Of a stretch of DNA of 64,000 nt, positions 1 through 10,830 are shown one piece after another. The notes beneath the pieces were generated by a model, which saw only the letters and a list, made by a program, of their open reading frames with translations, was not told where the DNA came from and did no database searches. Where the stretch lies: the NCBI GenBank assembly GCA_050084515.1, contig CM114273.1:31992001-32056000 (forward strand), read 5' to 3'. The position numbers and the translations under genes were made by a program. Numbering within the stretch: position 1 is the stretch's first letter; the number at the start of each line of letters is the position of its first letter. This DNA comes from Blasia pusilla. Taxonomy: Eukaryota > Marchantiophyta > Marchantiopsida > Blasiales.

Positions 1-1027
1 TAGACAGGCTTCTTGGCTGATTGCCTTTGGTGGAGTAGGTCTCATAGCGACTGAGTTAGTGGCGTCTTCAGCCTTTTTAGGGAGGTGGGCCACTGTAGCA
101 CCTCTCCTTTGCTCCCGAATTTTGGTTAGGGATAGACCGCTACTTTTACAATACGCTTCCTAGGTTGAGGATGGTCTTTGCCCACTTCAGTCTTCACTCA
201 CAGCTCATAGAGACTCCCTCCTTGTTGAGGCTAGAGCAGTTCTTCCCGCTTTCTCTTCCCTAGTTACCTCCGGACAGTCTGGGCTCCAATCTTCTTTGAT
301 GGAAGCCCACTTTGATGCATTGTTTAGAGCTACTATGTCGGACGGGAATATCCCCATGGAGGTTCCGGCCCGTATTCGCTCTTGCTCCGGAAAGGGGGCA
401 GACTCATGCGTGGGGGCTCGTCCCCTCATCCCGGCTTTCCGCATCGCACCACTTACCTACACTACAGCGATGAGGTTCTAACTGGGCTTGCCCCAACCAA
501 CGGTGGTTGGTTCGACACATTGTGAGTCTTGCCGGAGTCTGGATCCACTTGGTGTGCATTTGGCATGGTGTCTAGTTGGGGGTGAGAGGACAGCCACTCA
601 CGATGCAGTGCGGGATATTATGTTCTCTATTGCTCGGGAGAGTGGATTCCATGTACAAAGAGAGAGGCACTACTCCATGCGGGATTCCCTTATCCGTGCT
701 GATCTCTACATGACGAGGGAGTCTGAGGTGGTGGTAGCGGATGTTGTAGTGACGGATCTTACGCGGGAGGCGGTGTGAGCCCAAGTGGTAGCACAAGGGA
801 GATTACTACAAGGAGCGGCGACGGTGGTCAAGAAGACCCACATTCATGATGGACATCGATTTATCCCCCTAGCCATTGAGATGTACTTGGCGATGGGGGA
901 GAGATTTGACTCGTTCCTTACGGATTGCGCCCATCATCTCCAATCGAGAAATGGGTTGTCCTTAGCCACTGGATACTTTATTGTAGGCAACGGGTCTCCA
1001 TACCTTTGCAACGCGCCCAAGCAATAG
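1..1027 (+). pseudogene. 3' end of a non-LTR retrotransposon pol: post-RT region, CCHC knuckle and restriction-like endonuclease
   Basis: One reading frame (bases at position 2 mod 3) runs from the window edge to the stop at 1027, broken only by in-frame stops at 161-163, 479-481 and 776-778. It contains a GGxGL segment near the start, an R-x-R-S-C-x-GKGA segment near 385, and a cysteine-histidine cluster near 515-575 (C-x2-C-x8-H-x4-C) within CESCRSLDPLGVHLAWC. An A-D-L then V-A-D-V-V-V pattern follows near 700-760, as expected for the PD-(D/E)XK site of a restriction-like endonuclease. This order matches the C-terminal half of non-LTR retrotransposon polymerases that carry such an endonuclease. 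The reverse transcriptase would lie left of the window. The element is inactive. Family placement rests on remembered motif order; no search was run. Confidence 0.7.
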
Positions 1028-1650
1028 GCTTCTGCGGCGGGCTCAGGCGGTTGGAGACGCCAATGCTAGAGGTCCACTTAGTAGTAGTCATAGTTCTCTA
1101 GGTGTTGTTGATATTGTCTCTGCTGTTGGTGATCTTGGTCGTTAGGGGGGAAGGCCCCCTTCTTTCTCTTGGGGACCGGTTCTGGCCTCTTGAGGTCTAT
1201 TTTTTTGGCTCTCTATGCCCCCTCATTTGTATTGTGATGGGTTCCCCATCCTTTTTTCTACATATATTTTGTTTCCCCTACAAAGTAGTTTGCGAGATTA
1301 GCTTATACACTAACACCACGTAGGCACGCCGTCTGGGTGAGTGGCTCCCTTACCATAATGAGGATGTGGCGCAAATCCCTACAATCCATTGCATTTAAAT
1401 CTTACTAGTAGAGGCCGTAATGAATTACATTATTTTCAATTAAAAAAATTTATTTTGAAGTATATTTTTTCTTTATGATACGGGGAAAGTCGACCAGTAA
1501 TAAACTATGGTACGTAGTGATCACCTTGAAATGAAGACCCGGAAAAATAAAGATGCACATCGATAAAAAGAGTGATGGAAAATCCATCAAGCGAGGTCTT
1601 CGAAATTAAATACTATTGATTTTCGTGCACAGTCGATTGCCACATTTTAG
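1028..1650. other. non-coding stretch downstream of the retrotransposon remnant
   Basis: No convincing gene. The first part may be the 3' untranslated tail of the retrotransposon remnant; an A-rich run occurs near 1441-1450. The rest is AT-rich intergenic DNA. Confidence 0.4.
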
Positions 1651-2836
1651 TTATTTTCTCGGAGGAAAATATAAATACCTGTCCTTACGTGGCATAGTGT
1701 TCCTGGCCAAATGGACGAGGATCTCAACCTACCCTCAACTATCCGGAGCTGCCACCGAAGCTCCTCTAGATGACGGGCGGTCAGTGGGTGGGCCAGGAGT
1801 GAGCGGGTCACCGCGAGAGAGACCGACGGCGTCCGACGGACGATTCGAGTCCCGTCCACGCAGTCTCCGCACGCGCAGATTCTGGATACGGTGGTCCGCG
1901 AGAGATCCGGGGTCACGAGTAAACCGGCGAGAGCGGAAGAAATTAAGTGGTAAACACGACAAATGGAGGGGAAGAAAAAAAAAAAGGCCGTAACTTGCAC
2001 GTTATAATTGAGGATTTCCGTTGTATTTGGGAGTTGCCAACAAACGCCGATTGAGTTTGTGTTGCATGGCTTGGAATTTTCGGTTGGAAATTCCAATCCG
2101 GTCAACGGGAAAACTCCCCGCACCCTGGTCCTGCGATCGCGATGACTTGGAGTTGGCGCATACAGCTGACACACTATGCGCAGGCAAAGAACTCCGCTGT
2201 GCAGATCGTGACTCACTTGCAGACTGTTGTCACTCTCTCTCGCTCGGCCCCAGAGTTCGTGGGCTCATCGTTCAGAGAGGATCTGCGCTGCGGTGGTTGC
2301 CCTTTTCCAGAGCGCTCGTGCTTTCTGGGAGTGCGTTTTGATTCTTTTTCCCCTTCCTCTCGTGCACCGACGACAGGCTCTTCCCTTTTTCGGCGGCGAC
2401 GCTGTGTTTCTGTTGCGTTTTTCTTGTCTGAATTCTTTCTTTCCCGCTATCGCCGTTCCTCTCCGGGCTCCCAATTGCACGCACTGCTTAGGTTAGAATT
2501 CGTGATCTCTCTCTCCCTAAATTGCAGAGATGCGCACTATCACAGTCAGTAATCATGTTCCTTTGTTGAGTCTGTCTGTGTTGAGCTGATCAATGCACTG
2601 TCTGATTACACAATTTGATCCAGGTCCCCTCCCAGAGACAGAGAGAGAGATGTTCAAGAAGTAGGGGAAGGAATGATGAAAACTCTAGGGTAGGGGGCGA
2701 AAATTAGCGGAGGGATGCAGGAGAAGGGGAAGGGAAGAGCAGAGTGGTGCGGAGAACGTGGTAATAGGAACGCACGTTGGTCGGAGGAGGAAACAATAAC
2801 GTGAACGGGTTCCATGGAAGCGAGAGGGAGAGGACA
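1651..2836. promoter_or_regulatory. GC-richer upstream region of the receptor kinase pseudogene
   Basis: Base composition rises sharply compared with the AT-rich DNA on the left. The stretch lies immediately upstream of the first ATG of the LRR receptor kinase pseudogene at 2837. Reading frames on both strands show no recognisable protein. It probably holds the former promoter and 5' untranslated region; purine-rich runs near 2636-2700 resemble plant 5' leaders. No TATA box could be assigned with confidence. Confidence 0.35.
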
Positions 2837-4160
2837 ATGTCGGGATTGTGGAGGGCATGTCTTCCTGGGCAGGAGGGCCGCCAGCGGGCGTGGGCTCGCT
2901 GCTTTTGTCTCATAATAAGCGTTGCGTGTGAGCTGCGTTGTCTTCCGACGGCGAAGCTCTAATGGCGTTCAAAAAGGCGGTGGTGGATGATCCCCAGGGT
3001 TCTCTCGACAACTGGAACGAACTGGATGCTACTCCATGTAATTGGAACGGCGTCGTTTGCAGTGAGGGGCAGGTGACGGGAATCAACCTCAATTCGTTGA
3101 ACATTTCGGGTACGCTCCCAGAGAGTATCGGCTCTCTGGCTTGCGGATGTTGGACATTTCTTATAACATGCTGGAAGGCCCGATTCCCCCCGAGATCGGA
3201 AACCTTCGCAGTATTGAAGTTTTGCGTCTGTATTCTAATCAAATCAGTGGCTCCATTCCGCGGGAGCTTGGGAAGCTTGCTTCGCACTGCTGAATGCCAG
3301 CGATGTCGAGGGCAATCCCAACCTCTGTGCAGCGGATGCGGATCTGGAGAAGCTCCTGAAGCCCTGCGGATTCCCCCTGAGCAGATCGCGAGAGAGGTCC
3401 AGGAGCTCGGGCCTCACTCTGATCCTGCTGGTTCTGGCCGGAGTTCTGGTGCCCTTCACCTGCACTTCGTGCCTCTGCCTCTGGTACCGCTTCAGGAAAT
3501 TCAGAGGCAAGAAGCGCTGCAAGAATCGGTGGAGCATCATCATGTTCCACACGCTTCCGGATCTCACGCTGGAAGATGTGCTCATCACTCCGGACGACGA
3601 CAATGTGGTCGGCAGTGGCGGATCCGGGAAAGTCTACAGAGGCGAGATCCGAGCTGGGAAAGTGCACCGCGGGAGGACGAGGACGGAGGAGCAGCCGTTC
3701 GTGGTGAAGAAATTGAAAGGAGGCATGGAGCTCGGTGCGAAATCCTACGACTACGGATTCCGAGCGGAGATCGGGACTCTGGGCAACATCCGCCACAACA
3801 ATGTGGTCAAGCTTCTGGCGTGCTGCCCGAACGACGACACCAAACTCCTGGTCTACGAAATCCTGCCCAACGGATCCAGCTGCACGGATCCAAGGGAAGG
3901 ATGCTGGATTGGAACACGAGGTACAAGATCGCGCTGGGCGCGGCGCAAGGCCTCACGTACCTCCGCCACGACTGTGTGCCTCCCATTCTGCACTGAGATG
4001 TCAAGAGCGACAACATTCTGCTGGACGACGACTTCGAAGCGCGACTCGCGGACTTCGGACTGGCCTAGCTCCTGGAGGGTATTCAGCAGATGCACTCCAA
4101 GTCCAATGTGGTGGGATCCCATGGCTACATCGCCCCGGGTAAGACTTCGATTCTCTCCCG

Positions 4161-4352
4161 TCTACCCTCAATCTCGACCGATTCTCTCTCCTCCACCCCA
4201 ACATGTCACATGTGCTCTGTCTGCTCGCAGACAGAGCACATCTCGCACAGGAGACATCTCTTCGCAAGTCTCCTCATCTCCCGAGATGAGGAGACTTTTC
4301 CGTCTACCCTCAACTCGACCGATTCTCTCTCTCCACCCCAACATGTCACATG
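4161..4352. repeat. pair of perfect hairpins between ~50-bp direct repeats, inside the receptor kinase intron
   Basis: Two near-identical ~50-bp segments (about 4161-4212 and 4302-4352, ending AACATGTCACATG) flank two separate perfect inverted repeats. Hairpin 1 has 14-bp arms at 4210-4223 and 4228-4241 with a 4-base loop. Hairpin 2 has 15-bp arms at 4266-4280 and 4283-4297 with a 2-base loop. Confidence 0.8.
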
Positions 4353-4379
4353 AGGTCTCGGGAGATGAGAGTAATCTCC

Positions 4380-5349
4380 AAGTGCATTCACGCTGCGAAG
4401 TATGCCCTTTGGAGAGTCATTTGGAAAGGTCTCTTGGAAAAGTTCAAGAGACGAAGCGTGAAACATAATTATGCGTTTCATGTGTTAGTGGTCACGAACA
4501 GGAAACCTAGACCAACGCGAATCAAGACTTGAGATGAGTTGAGTCTTGGAAGGTTGGTTGTCAAAGAGGTGAGAACCAATTTGGAACACGACTAGCGTTT
4601 GGGAGAATCTGACTATATTTAAGACCATAACGTTGAGCTCCGAGATGCATTCGGAACATGTAAGGGCGCGTTGGAAAGCTTATCTTGAGACGCTTCCAAC
4701 ACACCAAAGATCTTAGCAAACGCATAAGTACAGACTGAGATATTGGCCGAAAATGATTATGAGAACAATCGGGTTGATGGCCAATTGGAAAGGCTTGGGT
4801 GTTTTTCCCTAAATGTAGGGAGTCCCCGAAGATTCCCAGAAGTACTAGTAAAGGAGGAGTCTCCCGAGATGTCTTGAAACACGGATCCCACCTTTGAGCG
4901 CCAAACGGCGTTTCAGAGACACGGGATGGAACGAGAGTTTGGCGTTGGAACTCGAAACGCAAACCTGATCCAAGGGAGTGGACTATGTACGTCACACTTG
5001 GATTCCAACCCGAGAATCACTTCGTGCGAGTCTTGGTGAGGAACTCATTGGATTTCCATCGAACAGTTGGAACTGTCAGGCGCGAAACGTTGTTTCAGGT
5101 TTCTGAACGGACCAGAAAGTCTGTCGCGAGTCTTTTGAAATTTTCCCGTGTTGTAAACCGTGAAATTAGAAAGGTTGAGTTTGATGAGAGAGCGAGACGA
5201 GAATTCGGAGAGCTAGCCCGCTGATTGATCCAAGATCCGATTAACCAGAGTACGTGTTTGGATGCAAATCAGCGTTGAGAGCGTGACCTATTGAACGCAC
5301 GCTTCCGCGACAAATAAGATTAACGTTTAAGGAGAGTAGATACACGACA
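4380..5349 (+). mobile_element. LTR relic inside the receptor kinase intron
   Basis: The reverse complement of this segment matches the solo LTR at 30182-31191 over most of its length. Examples are the shared segments around 4610-4690 and 5230-5345 (CGCTTCCGCGACA region). Its right end, ACACGACA at 5349, corresponds to the terminus of that LTR. The left end is degraded and no target duplication could be identified. It is older and more diverged than the other copy. Strand is given relative to the copy at 30182-31191, which lies in the opposite orientation. Confidence 0.65.
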
Positions 5350-6364
5350 GGATTAGCCTTGATTATCTTATAGTGATAATTTTACCCGTAGATACATCAA
5401 AACCGCACACCCACATACACATTAAAACCTCACATCCACGTATTTATGACTAGAAACTAGTGAGAAAAAAGTGGAGTTGGGAATTTGAAATCTGGCGGGA
5501 AAACCAAAACGGAAATCCGAGGAGCTGCATGTTTTGGAGCCGGGGATAACTCCGTTGAGATAAGTGTGGATGACAAGAACTCCCGGTTAAGGTGATCCTT
5601 GACATCCCCTATGAAGGGGAGTAAAAGATCTCCTATTTGGGGATCCTAGGGAACCCGGATTTGTCCAAGTAGGGCTTTTGTCGGTTTAGAACTGCGGGAG
5701 ATTTGGAATCTCTCATCTTCTCTAGAGGAGAGCTCTCCTCGCAAAGCAACTTCTAATTCATTTAATCCCTTGCAAATCACTCTCTTCCCTAGAGCTCGTG
5801 AATCTGCATAACACAACCTTCATTTTGGACCATCATCCCTTGAGCGGTAATTTCCAATCAATTTGAGATCCATAAGATGTATATTTGGACGAGGTGAGGC
5901 TACTCATTCAAGGTAATTCAAATTACTAGTAGTGGTTTCTACTACTAGAACAATGCAAGTTAAAAAAAACTACCACAATTCTTGAAGTCAATTGCTTGGG
6001 CCACAGAAAAATCATATGAAACTTTTGAGGAACATGAATCAAGCATAGGAGAAAGATGTGTGATTGCACACCTCTCCACATATTCACTCAGTACACACTC
6101 TCTTCTATGGTTTCCTATCTATATTCTTAAAAGAGGGATAATTTTGAGCTCCTTGATACACTTTGGAGGCGGTCTAAACACTTATAGGCTAATACAATAG
6201 TTGGTTAAGATTGGAGAAAATGAGTGTTCAAATGGATGGCTCCTTAATTCCATCCGCTTCTAGGGATGATACACTAGTTGGATAGGGGGATTGGAGAAAA
6301 TGAGAAGAATTGATAAGAATTGAAAATAGTTGATTCTTAATTCCAATATTTTATTGGCTTGCAT
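5350..6364 (+). other. remainder of the receptor kinase intron
   Basis: AT-rich sequence with no recognised gene. It closes the ~2.2-kb intron that starts at the GTAAG donor at 4139. Confidence 0.4.
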
Positions 6365-6859
6365 AGTGTGCATTCTCAATGAAAGCTAGTGAGAAGAGCG
6401 ATGTGTATAGCTATGGAGTGGTTTTTCTAGAGCTCGTGATTGGAAATAGGCCGATGGAGAAGGAAAATGGAGAAGATGAGCATCTTTGCTCTTTGACACA
6501 ATTTAGACTCCGCGAGAATCATGGAGCATTAACATGTGCATTAGACAAACGAATGGGTGAGTTACCTTTAGATGTGCAAGAAGAGATGGTGATGGTGTTG
6601 AGAATAGGCCTCTTTTGCACCAATATGAGCTCCAAAGAACCACCTTGCATGCGAGAAGTGGTTCGCATGCTTGTTGATGTGAAGGCCACTTCACAAGTTC
6701 CACTTCATTCCAAAATAGATGATAGTAAGAGCAAGACCTCCAAAACCATCCTCCAATCCATAAGCATCGATCATTCTTTCCACTTAACTGTCCCCTTTCT
6801 CCCCTCCTTCTTTCATCGTTATCTTAGATGATTCTTCTTGGAGTTCATCTGCAAGATGA

Positions 6860-6863
<4 letters not shown>

Positions 6864-6899
<36 letters not shown>
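6864..6899. repeat. CT microsatellite
   Basis: About 18 CT units in a row, just downstream of the kinase exon 2 stop codon. Confidence 0.95.
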
Positions 6900-6902
<3 letters not shown>

Positions 6903-7544
6903 ATGAGGAAAATCCTTGATTCAATTTTGCTTGGCCTATACATGAAATTATTAATACTGAATCTCGACTTGTGCAACTCTCGATTTTATTGATGGGATGC
7001 TTGTGATGAATCAAAGAGTCATATATATATATAAACACACACACTAGAGTGTATATCTTTTCGGAGGGATCAACAAGGAGATTAGTTGTAGTGTTGTAGC
7101 ATGATATACAAATACATTGATATCTCTAAATGGAGATAGATGCGATGATCTCGAGGGCGAGCATGTATTGGGAGACACACGCAAATGATGAATGCTTCTT
7201 TTGGTTGTGCATATACATATCGTCGGCCACATCTACACCAAACAACAACGATCTTCCCAACACATGGGTAGATCCCTACACAAAAAAAATACAGTCATGC
7301 ATATACATTGAGGTCACACAACCGCCCCTTATCTAGTAGTTAGGTCCCCCTAACTCTAGATAGCAGACATCACATTCACTTGACATGATCTACTACTCTA
7401 TACTCATCTAGCATCATTGTTGTCACCATACCCTAAACATCTCCCAACACATGCTCCTCCTCGGGTCTATCTAATCTATCTCCATCTAGAGATATCAATA
7501 TATTTGTATGACATCTTGAAACACTACAACTAACCTCCCCATCG
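6900..7544. other. non-coding stretch
   Basis: AT-rich, with a short TA/CA repeat near 7020-7045. No gene seen. The right end grades into the retroelement relic that follows. Confidence 0.4.
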
Positions 7545-8120
7545 ATCCCTCTGAAAAGATCTAACACTCTTGTACCCTCCTCTAAATTCTACCGCACATC
7601 AAGTGTGATATCCAAAGATATCAAGTCTCCACTCCAAGAGCACAACTATCATCTGACTCCGTCTGCTCTCAAACACAAGCATGACTCCATGTTTGTCCCA
7701 CAAGCTCGTCTACATCCCTCTCCAAATTAGAGCTCATATCCAATAACGATGAAGAGGTCTTAATACCATAGGAGAAAACATCCACCTTGCGATGTCTCTC
7801 CATGTGAGTATCCACCACTAAGATATCCTCCGCATGGGTGCTCCTTTCCATCAACTCCCTTACCAACTACTTATTACCCATAAATTTTGCCATGCAATAT
7901 ATATAGTCAAGGCATCACCTTGTGGGCTACTATTACGCCTTGCAAACCACATGGATAAATGGATCATCTTTCCATCACGTGATTGCCATCCTAGCCAATA
8001 AAAAGTTGTCTCCTCCCAAAAATCTAGGATAAAATCAAGGGGGTACAACTCTGTACTCCCTACCAACCTATCATACGACATGGTTGGTGTCATAATCATA
8101 CAAATACGCACCATCACAAT
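7545..8120 (-). mobile_element. decayed piece of the methyltransferase-gypsy family (protease C-terminus, spacer, start of methyltransferase)
   Basis: On the minus strand the segment SYDRLVG, LYPLDFILDFWEE, GWQSRDGK (8100-7950) matches SYDVLVGG, LYPMSFQMDYW, GWKSGDGR of copy 2 (near 34170-34070). The plus-strand text at 7545-7620 aligns with the methyltransferase motif I region of the two large copies (CTCTGAAAAGATCTAACACT against the AAAGAGATCTAACAC of both). Many stops and gaps show an old, dead copy. The gag relic at 9250-10050 lies in the correct upstream position on the same strand, so both may come from one insertion. Confidence 0.65.
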
Positions 8121-9249
8121 ATCTGATACATGCTCTAGCTAGAGTCTAATAACTAGCTCTTATTGAGTAATTTATTACGTGGGTGTCACGCCCCCAATAG
8201 AGGTTTACATCTAAAAGGGACAAAGTTCGATGTCGCCTTTCCAATAATGCCAACGTCATTCCACCTTCCCTAATATCAATGATTTCGTTCCCAAATCAAG
8301 TATAATGTATTATTGGCGATACATGGTACTTGTGGGACTAACCAACATGGCTCGCTTTGTAGTTGGTCGACATAGCATAACATATAATCTACTTGTGTCA
8401 AAATGGGATTGGCTAAGCCTTGAGAGAAAGCTATGTGGGAAAAGATAAGATTAACACTATTTTGTACTCTCGTGGATCCCTCGTGAGTAAATTAAAAGGA
8501 GGGACCTTCAAGTGTTTATCAACTTCAACTTTATTTCTTGAATTTTCCTTGTTATTCTTGAGTGGATGGAATTGGATTTGCTTGCTCTTCCAATGAGAAT
8601 AGATTATCCCTCTTAGGAGAATGACTTTGCTAAGATCTATTCTTCAAGAGTTTCAAGAGTCTAATATATGTGGAGATGGTTATTTGGAGAGACTCGTCAT
8701 CTTAGAGGAGTTCTTGTTATACTAGGGAGAGTGGAGTATCCCTTTTGGGAAAACAACTCCGCCAAAACCGATTCTTGAGGAGAATAGAAGATGTCCGTCA
8801 ATCATGAATAAGGATGGAGCATAAATCGTATCCGATTTTCCTTTTCTCAACCCATACCACGTAAATTTTATCTTTGTAAATAGGCATTGGTTTACTCATA
8901 TCTAGTCCACCATTTTGAAGAGACATTCATAAATCAGATCATGCAATCTTCAACTCCAATGATACTAACTATTGTCACGTAGATAAGGATATAAGATTAT
9001 GCTTTGTATGTCCTTATATAATGATCTATGGATGTTAATAAGCATGCTAGAGTAGGGTTTAACACTAGTCGTGACATTTTTCTTGTGTAAAAATATAAAG
9101 TAGTTTATAAGGACTTCATAATTATGAATTTTGTGGTTAGATGTTATGAAATAGTGATCGCCTTGGCACTATCATTCATTATTCATATCGTGAAATAATG
9201 GAGAGTGTATATAATAATTCTCTATTGAAAGGGAGAACTTCTTAAAGAG
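8121..9249. repeat. non-coding stretch holding the left arm of a broken inverted repeat
   Basis: Segments at about 8383-8590 and 9141-9230 match, in reverse complement, the continuous segment at 11970-12255. The left arm has an extra ~550 bp (8590-9140) between the two matching pieces. No gene seen. Confidence 0.55.
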
Positions 9250-10050
9250 TTTATCTTGCATCAACGTCTGCCGCAACTAGAAGGTCTGCTCTTACTCAAA
9301 GAAAAGCCGGACATCCTTTCCATATTGGTGCAAGGAGCATTTTAAGTCCCTAACATGATCTCTAATGTGGGAATCTTGTATTCACCACCTGCTTTTTACT
9401 CATATTGTGCTCAATCCGCTCCGAGCTTCGAAGATTCCCCTTAGTGTAAGCTTCACCGTATGAAGCAACATTGCATCTTTGACTCTCCTCCACGACTCTC
9501 AGTCCAAAACCCGATACCAATACTTCACTGATTGTGCCTTAGTCACTCCATGTGTGGCAATGATTAGTCATCACAAGCATATGAACGCCTCTCTTAAATT
9601 CTTATCCGATCTTAGTTGAAAATCGAATAGACTCTTGAGCTTGTCGGTTGGCATGCCTTGCTAGCTCCTCCCCAATTATCAAAATAACTCCATTGTAGGA
9701 GGCCCAGGTGGCCCTCTACTACCAAATTCATCACTCACCAATAATTCATCTCCTTCTAGTCATTGGGTTTATGGTGAGGGAAGCACTAAAATACTGATTT
9801 AAAACGCATATCCTTGAGCCCAATAAACCCTCCAAGAATAGATCTTTACAACGTGTAAGGATCAAAAGTCACGATAATAATCCATTGAAGTCCCTCCAAG
9901 TGGTGGAACAAACCCTTCCATGTCAGAAAAGGGTTGAATTGTGTAGGGGCTTGTATCTCTTGGGAGTCACACGACGTGTCAAAATCCTAGGTGAAATTGT
10001 CTAAGTCAATGGTGCCTACTGCACGTGAGAAACAATGCATGTCCTTGTGG
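9250..10050 (-). mobile_element. decayed gag of the methyltransferase-gypsy family
   Basis: Text at 9900-10010 (TCCCTCCAAGTGGTGGAACA then AATGGTGCCTACTGCACG) aligns with the copy 2 gag at 36171-36306 (TCCCTCCAAGTGCTGAAACA then AATGGTGCCCACTGCACT). A second match joins 9570-9640 to 35790-35880. Frame is lost throughout. It identifies at least one more insertion of the family. Confidence 0.65.
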
Positions 10051-10229
10051 CTCATATGGTTCATCTCTCCCCACGAAACATTGCCTTTGTTTGCGATCTA
10101 ATCATTAAACCCAATGTAAAATGATGAAAATCTAGCCATATCTGGAAGTCAAGATGGTTCCTCACTTGAAACCCTTCAATACCTCACTCCACTCCATGTA
10201 ACTCCACTACCATTGCAAAAAATGCTCCG

Positions 10230-10830
10230 TTCTTCTGAACTCTAAAGAATGTCATGATGAAAATCCTTTTCAAGATGTATTTTACTAAGAGTTTTCCCAC
10301 CATAACTAATGCTTATCCCGTGACCCATTGCCTCACGCGTAATCAATGCACGCAGCTCCCCTAAGCCTCATAAAGTAGCTCACCTAACCTGTAACAAAGT
10401 TGGAAACAAACCACCATATATCCGCTATCTAATACACATGTAAAGTAAGTTCTTTGGACTCCATTGTCCACACATATCTGGGAAAAGAGAAAAGACAGAC
10501 AGCCTAAGCTCTACCTTGAGAAAATGACAGAGAAAGAGTGAGGAAAAGGGACACGTGAATGGATGACATCAAATGCACCATCATAGGTTCAACAAATTGC
10601 TCCATATGGTGAGGCAAATTAGAACAATCTCTTGCAACAAGTTGACCATGACCATTGCCCCTTTAGGAGAAAATCCGGATACGTGACACGTGTGTCTCCA
10701 CTCCTAATGACTCCAAAAATCATCCATCTTGAATTACGTCACAATTTTAGCATTGGAACTCCGTTATAACTCTTAATGGCTAACGAATCCCATCACAAAT
10801 CACAATCCCCAATCAAAAAAGCTCAACCTC
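10230..10830. repeat. dispersed ~550-bp repeat, copy 1
   Basis: It aligns in direct orientation with 13980-14530. Shared landmarks include CACCATAACTAA, GACCCATTG, GACACGTGAAT, GATGACATCAAATG, and GCCCCTTTAGGAGA followed by ATCCGGATACGTGA. It sits just beyond the decayed gag, where a 5' LTR or leader would lie on the minus strand. Confidence 0.65.

Larger units (their letters stand above)
2837..6831 (+). pseudogene. LRR receptor-like kinase pseudogene (HAESA/CLV1-like architecture), two exons
   Basis: Such proteins are plasma-membrane receptors with an LRR ectodomain and a cytoplasmic Ser/Thr kinase. Here: a hydrophobic N-terminus from the ATG at 2837; an LRR N-terminal cap from 2938 ([10 protein letters not shown], then WNGVVC); only about three leucine-rich repeats to 3290, where relatives have about twenty; a transmembrane helix near 3415-3480; and a kinase with glycine loop GSGGSGKVY near 3610 and invariant lysine in VVKKLKGG near 3705. 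Frames change near 2940, 3138, 3290 and 3880. Two stops hit key sites: HRD reads H-stop-D (3994-3996), and the lysine after DFGLA is TAG (4066-4068). A donor GTAAG at 4139 follows HGYIAP. Exon 2 (about 6365-6831, KSDVYSYGVV onwards) is open. Phase requires an acceptor at 6363-6364, which now reads AT instead of AG. The locus cannot make a receptor. Confidence 0.85.

Noticed and set aside
205-444. Minus-strand frame over the non-LTR retrotransposon remnant
   Set aside because: It is a shadow of the plus-strand pol frame, which shows the recognised motifs.
1616-1993. 125-codon plus-strand frame upstream of the receptor kinase
   Set aside because: Lys/Arg-rich low-complexity end and no known domain; better explained as GC-rich promoter sequence.
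4561-4995. 144-codon minus-strand frame in the receptor kinase intron, with a related frame at 30833-31057
   Set aside because: The similarity arises because both lie in the same LTR family; the frames are not conserved over their length, so no protein is claimed.
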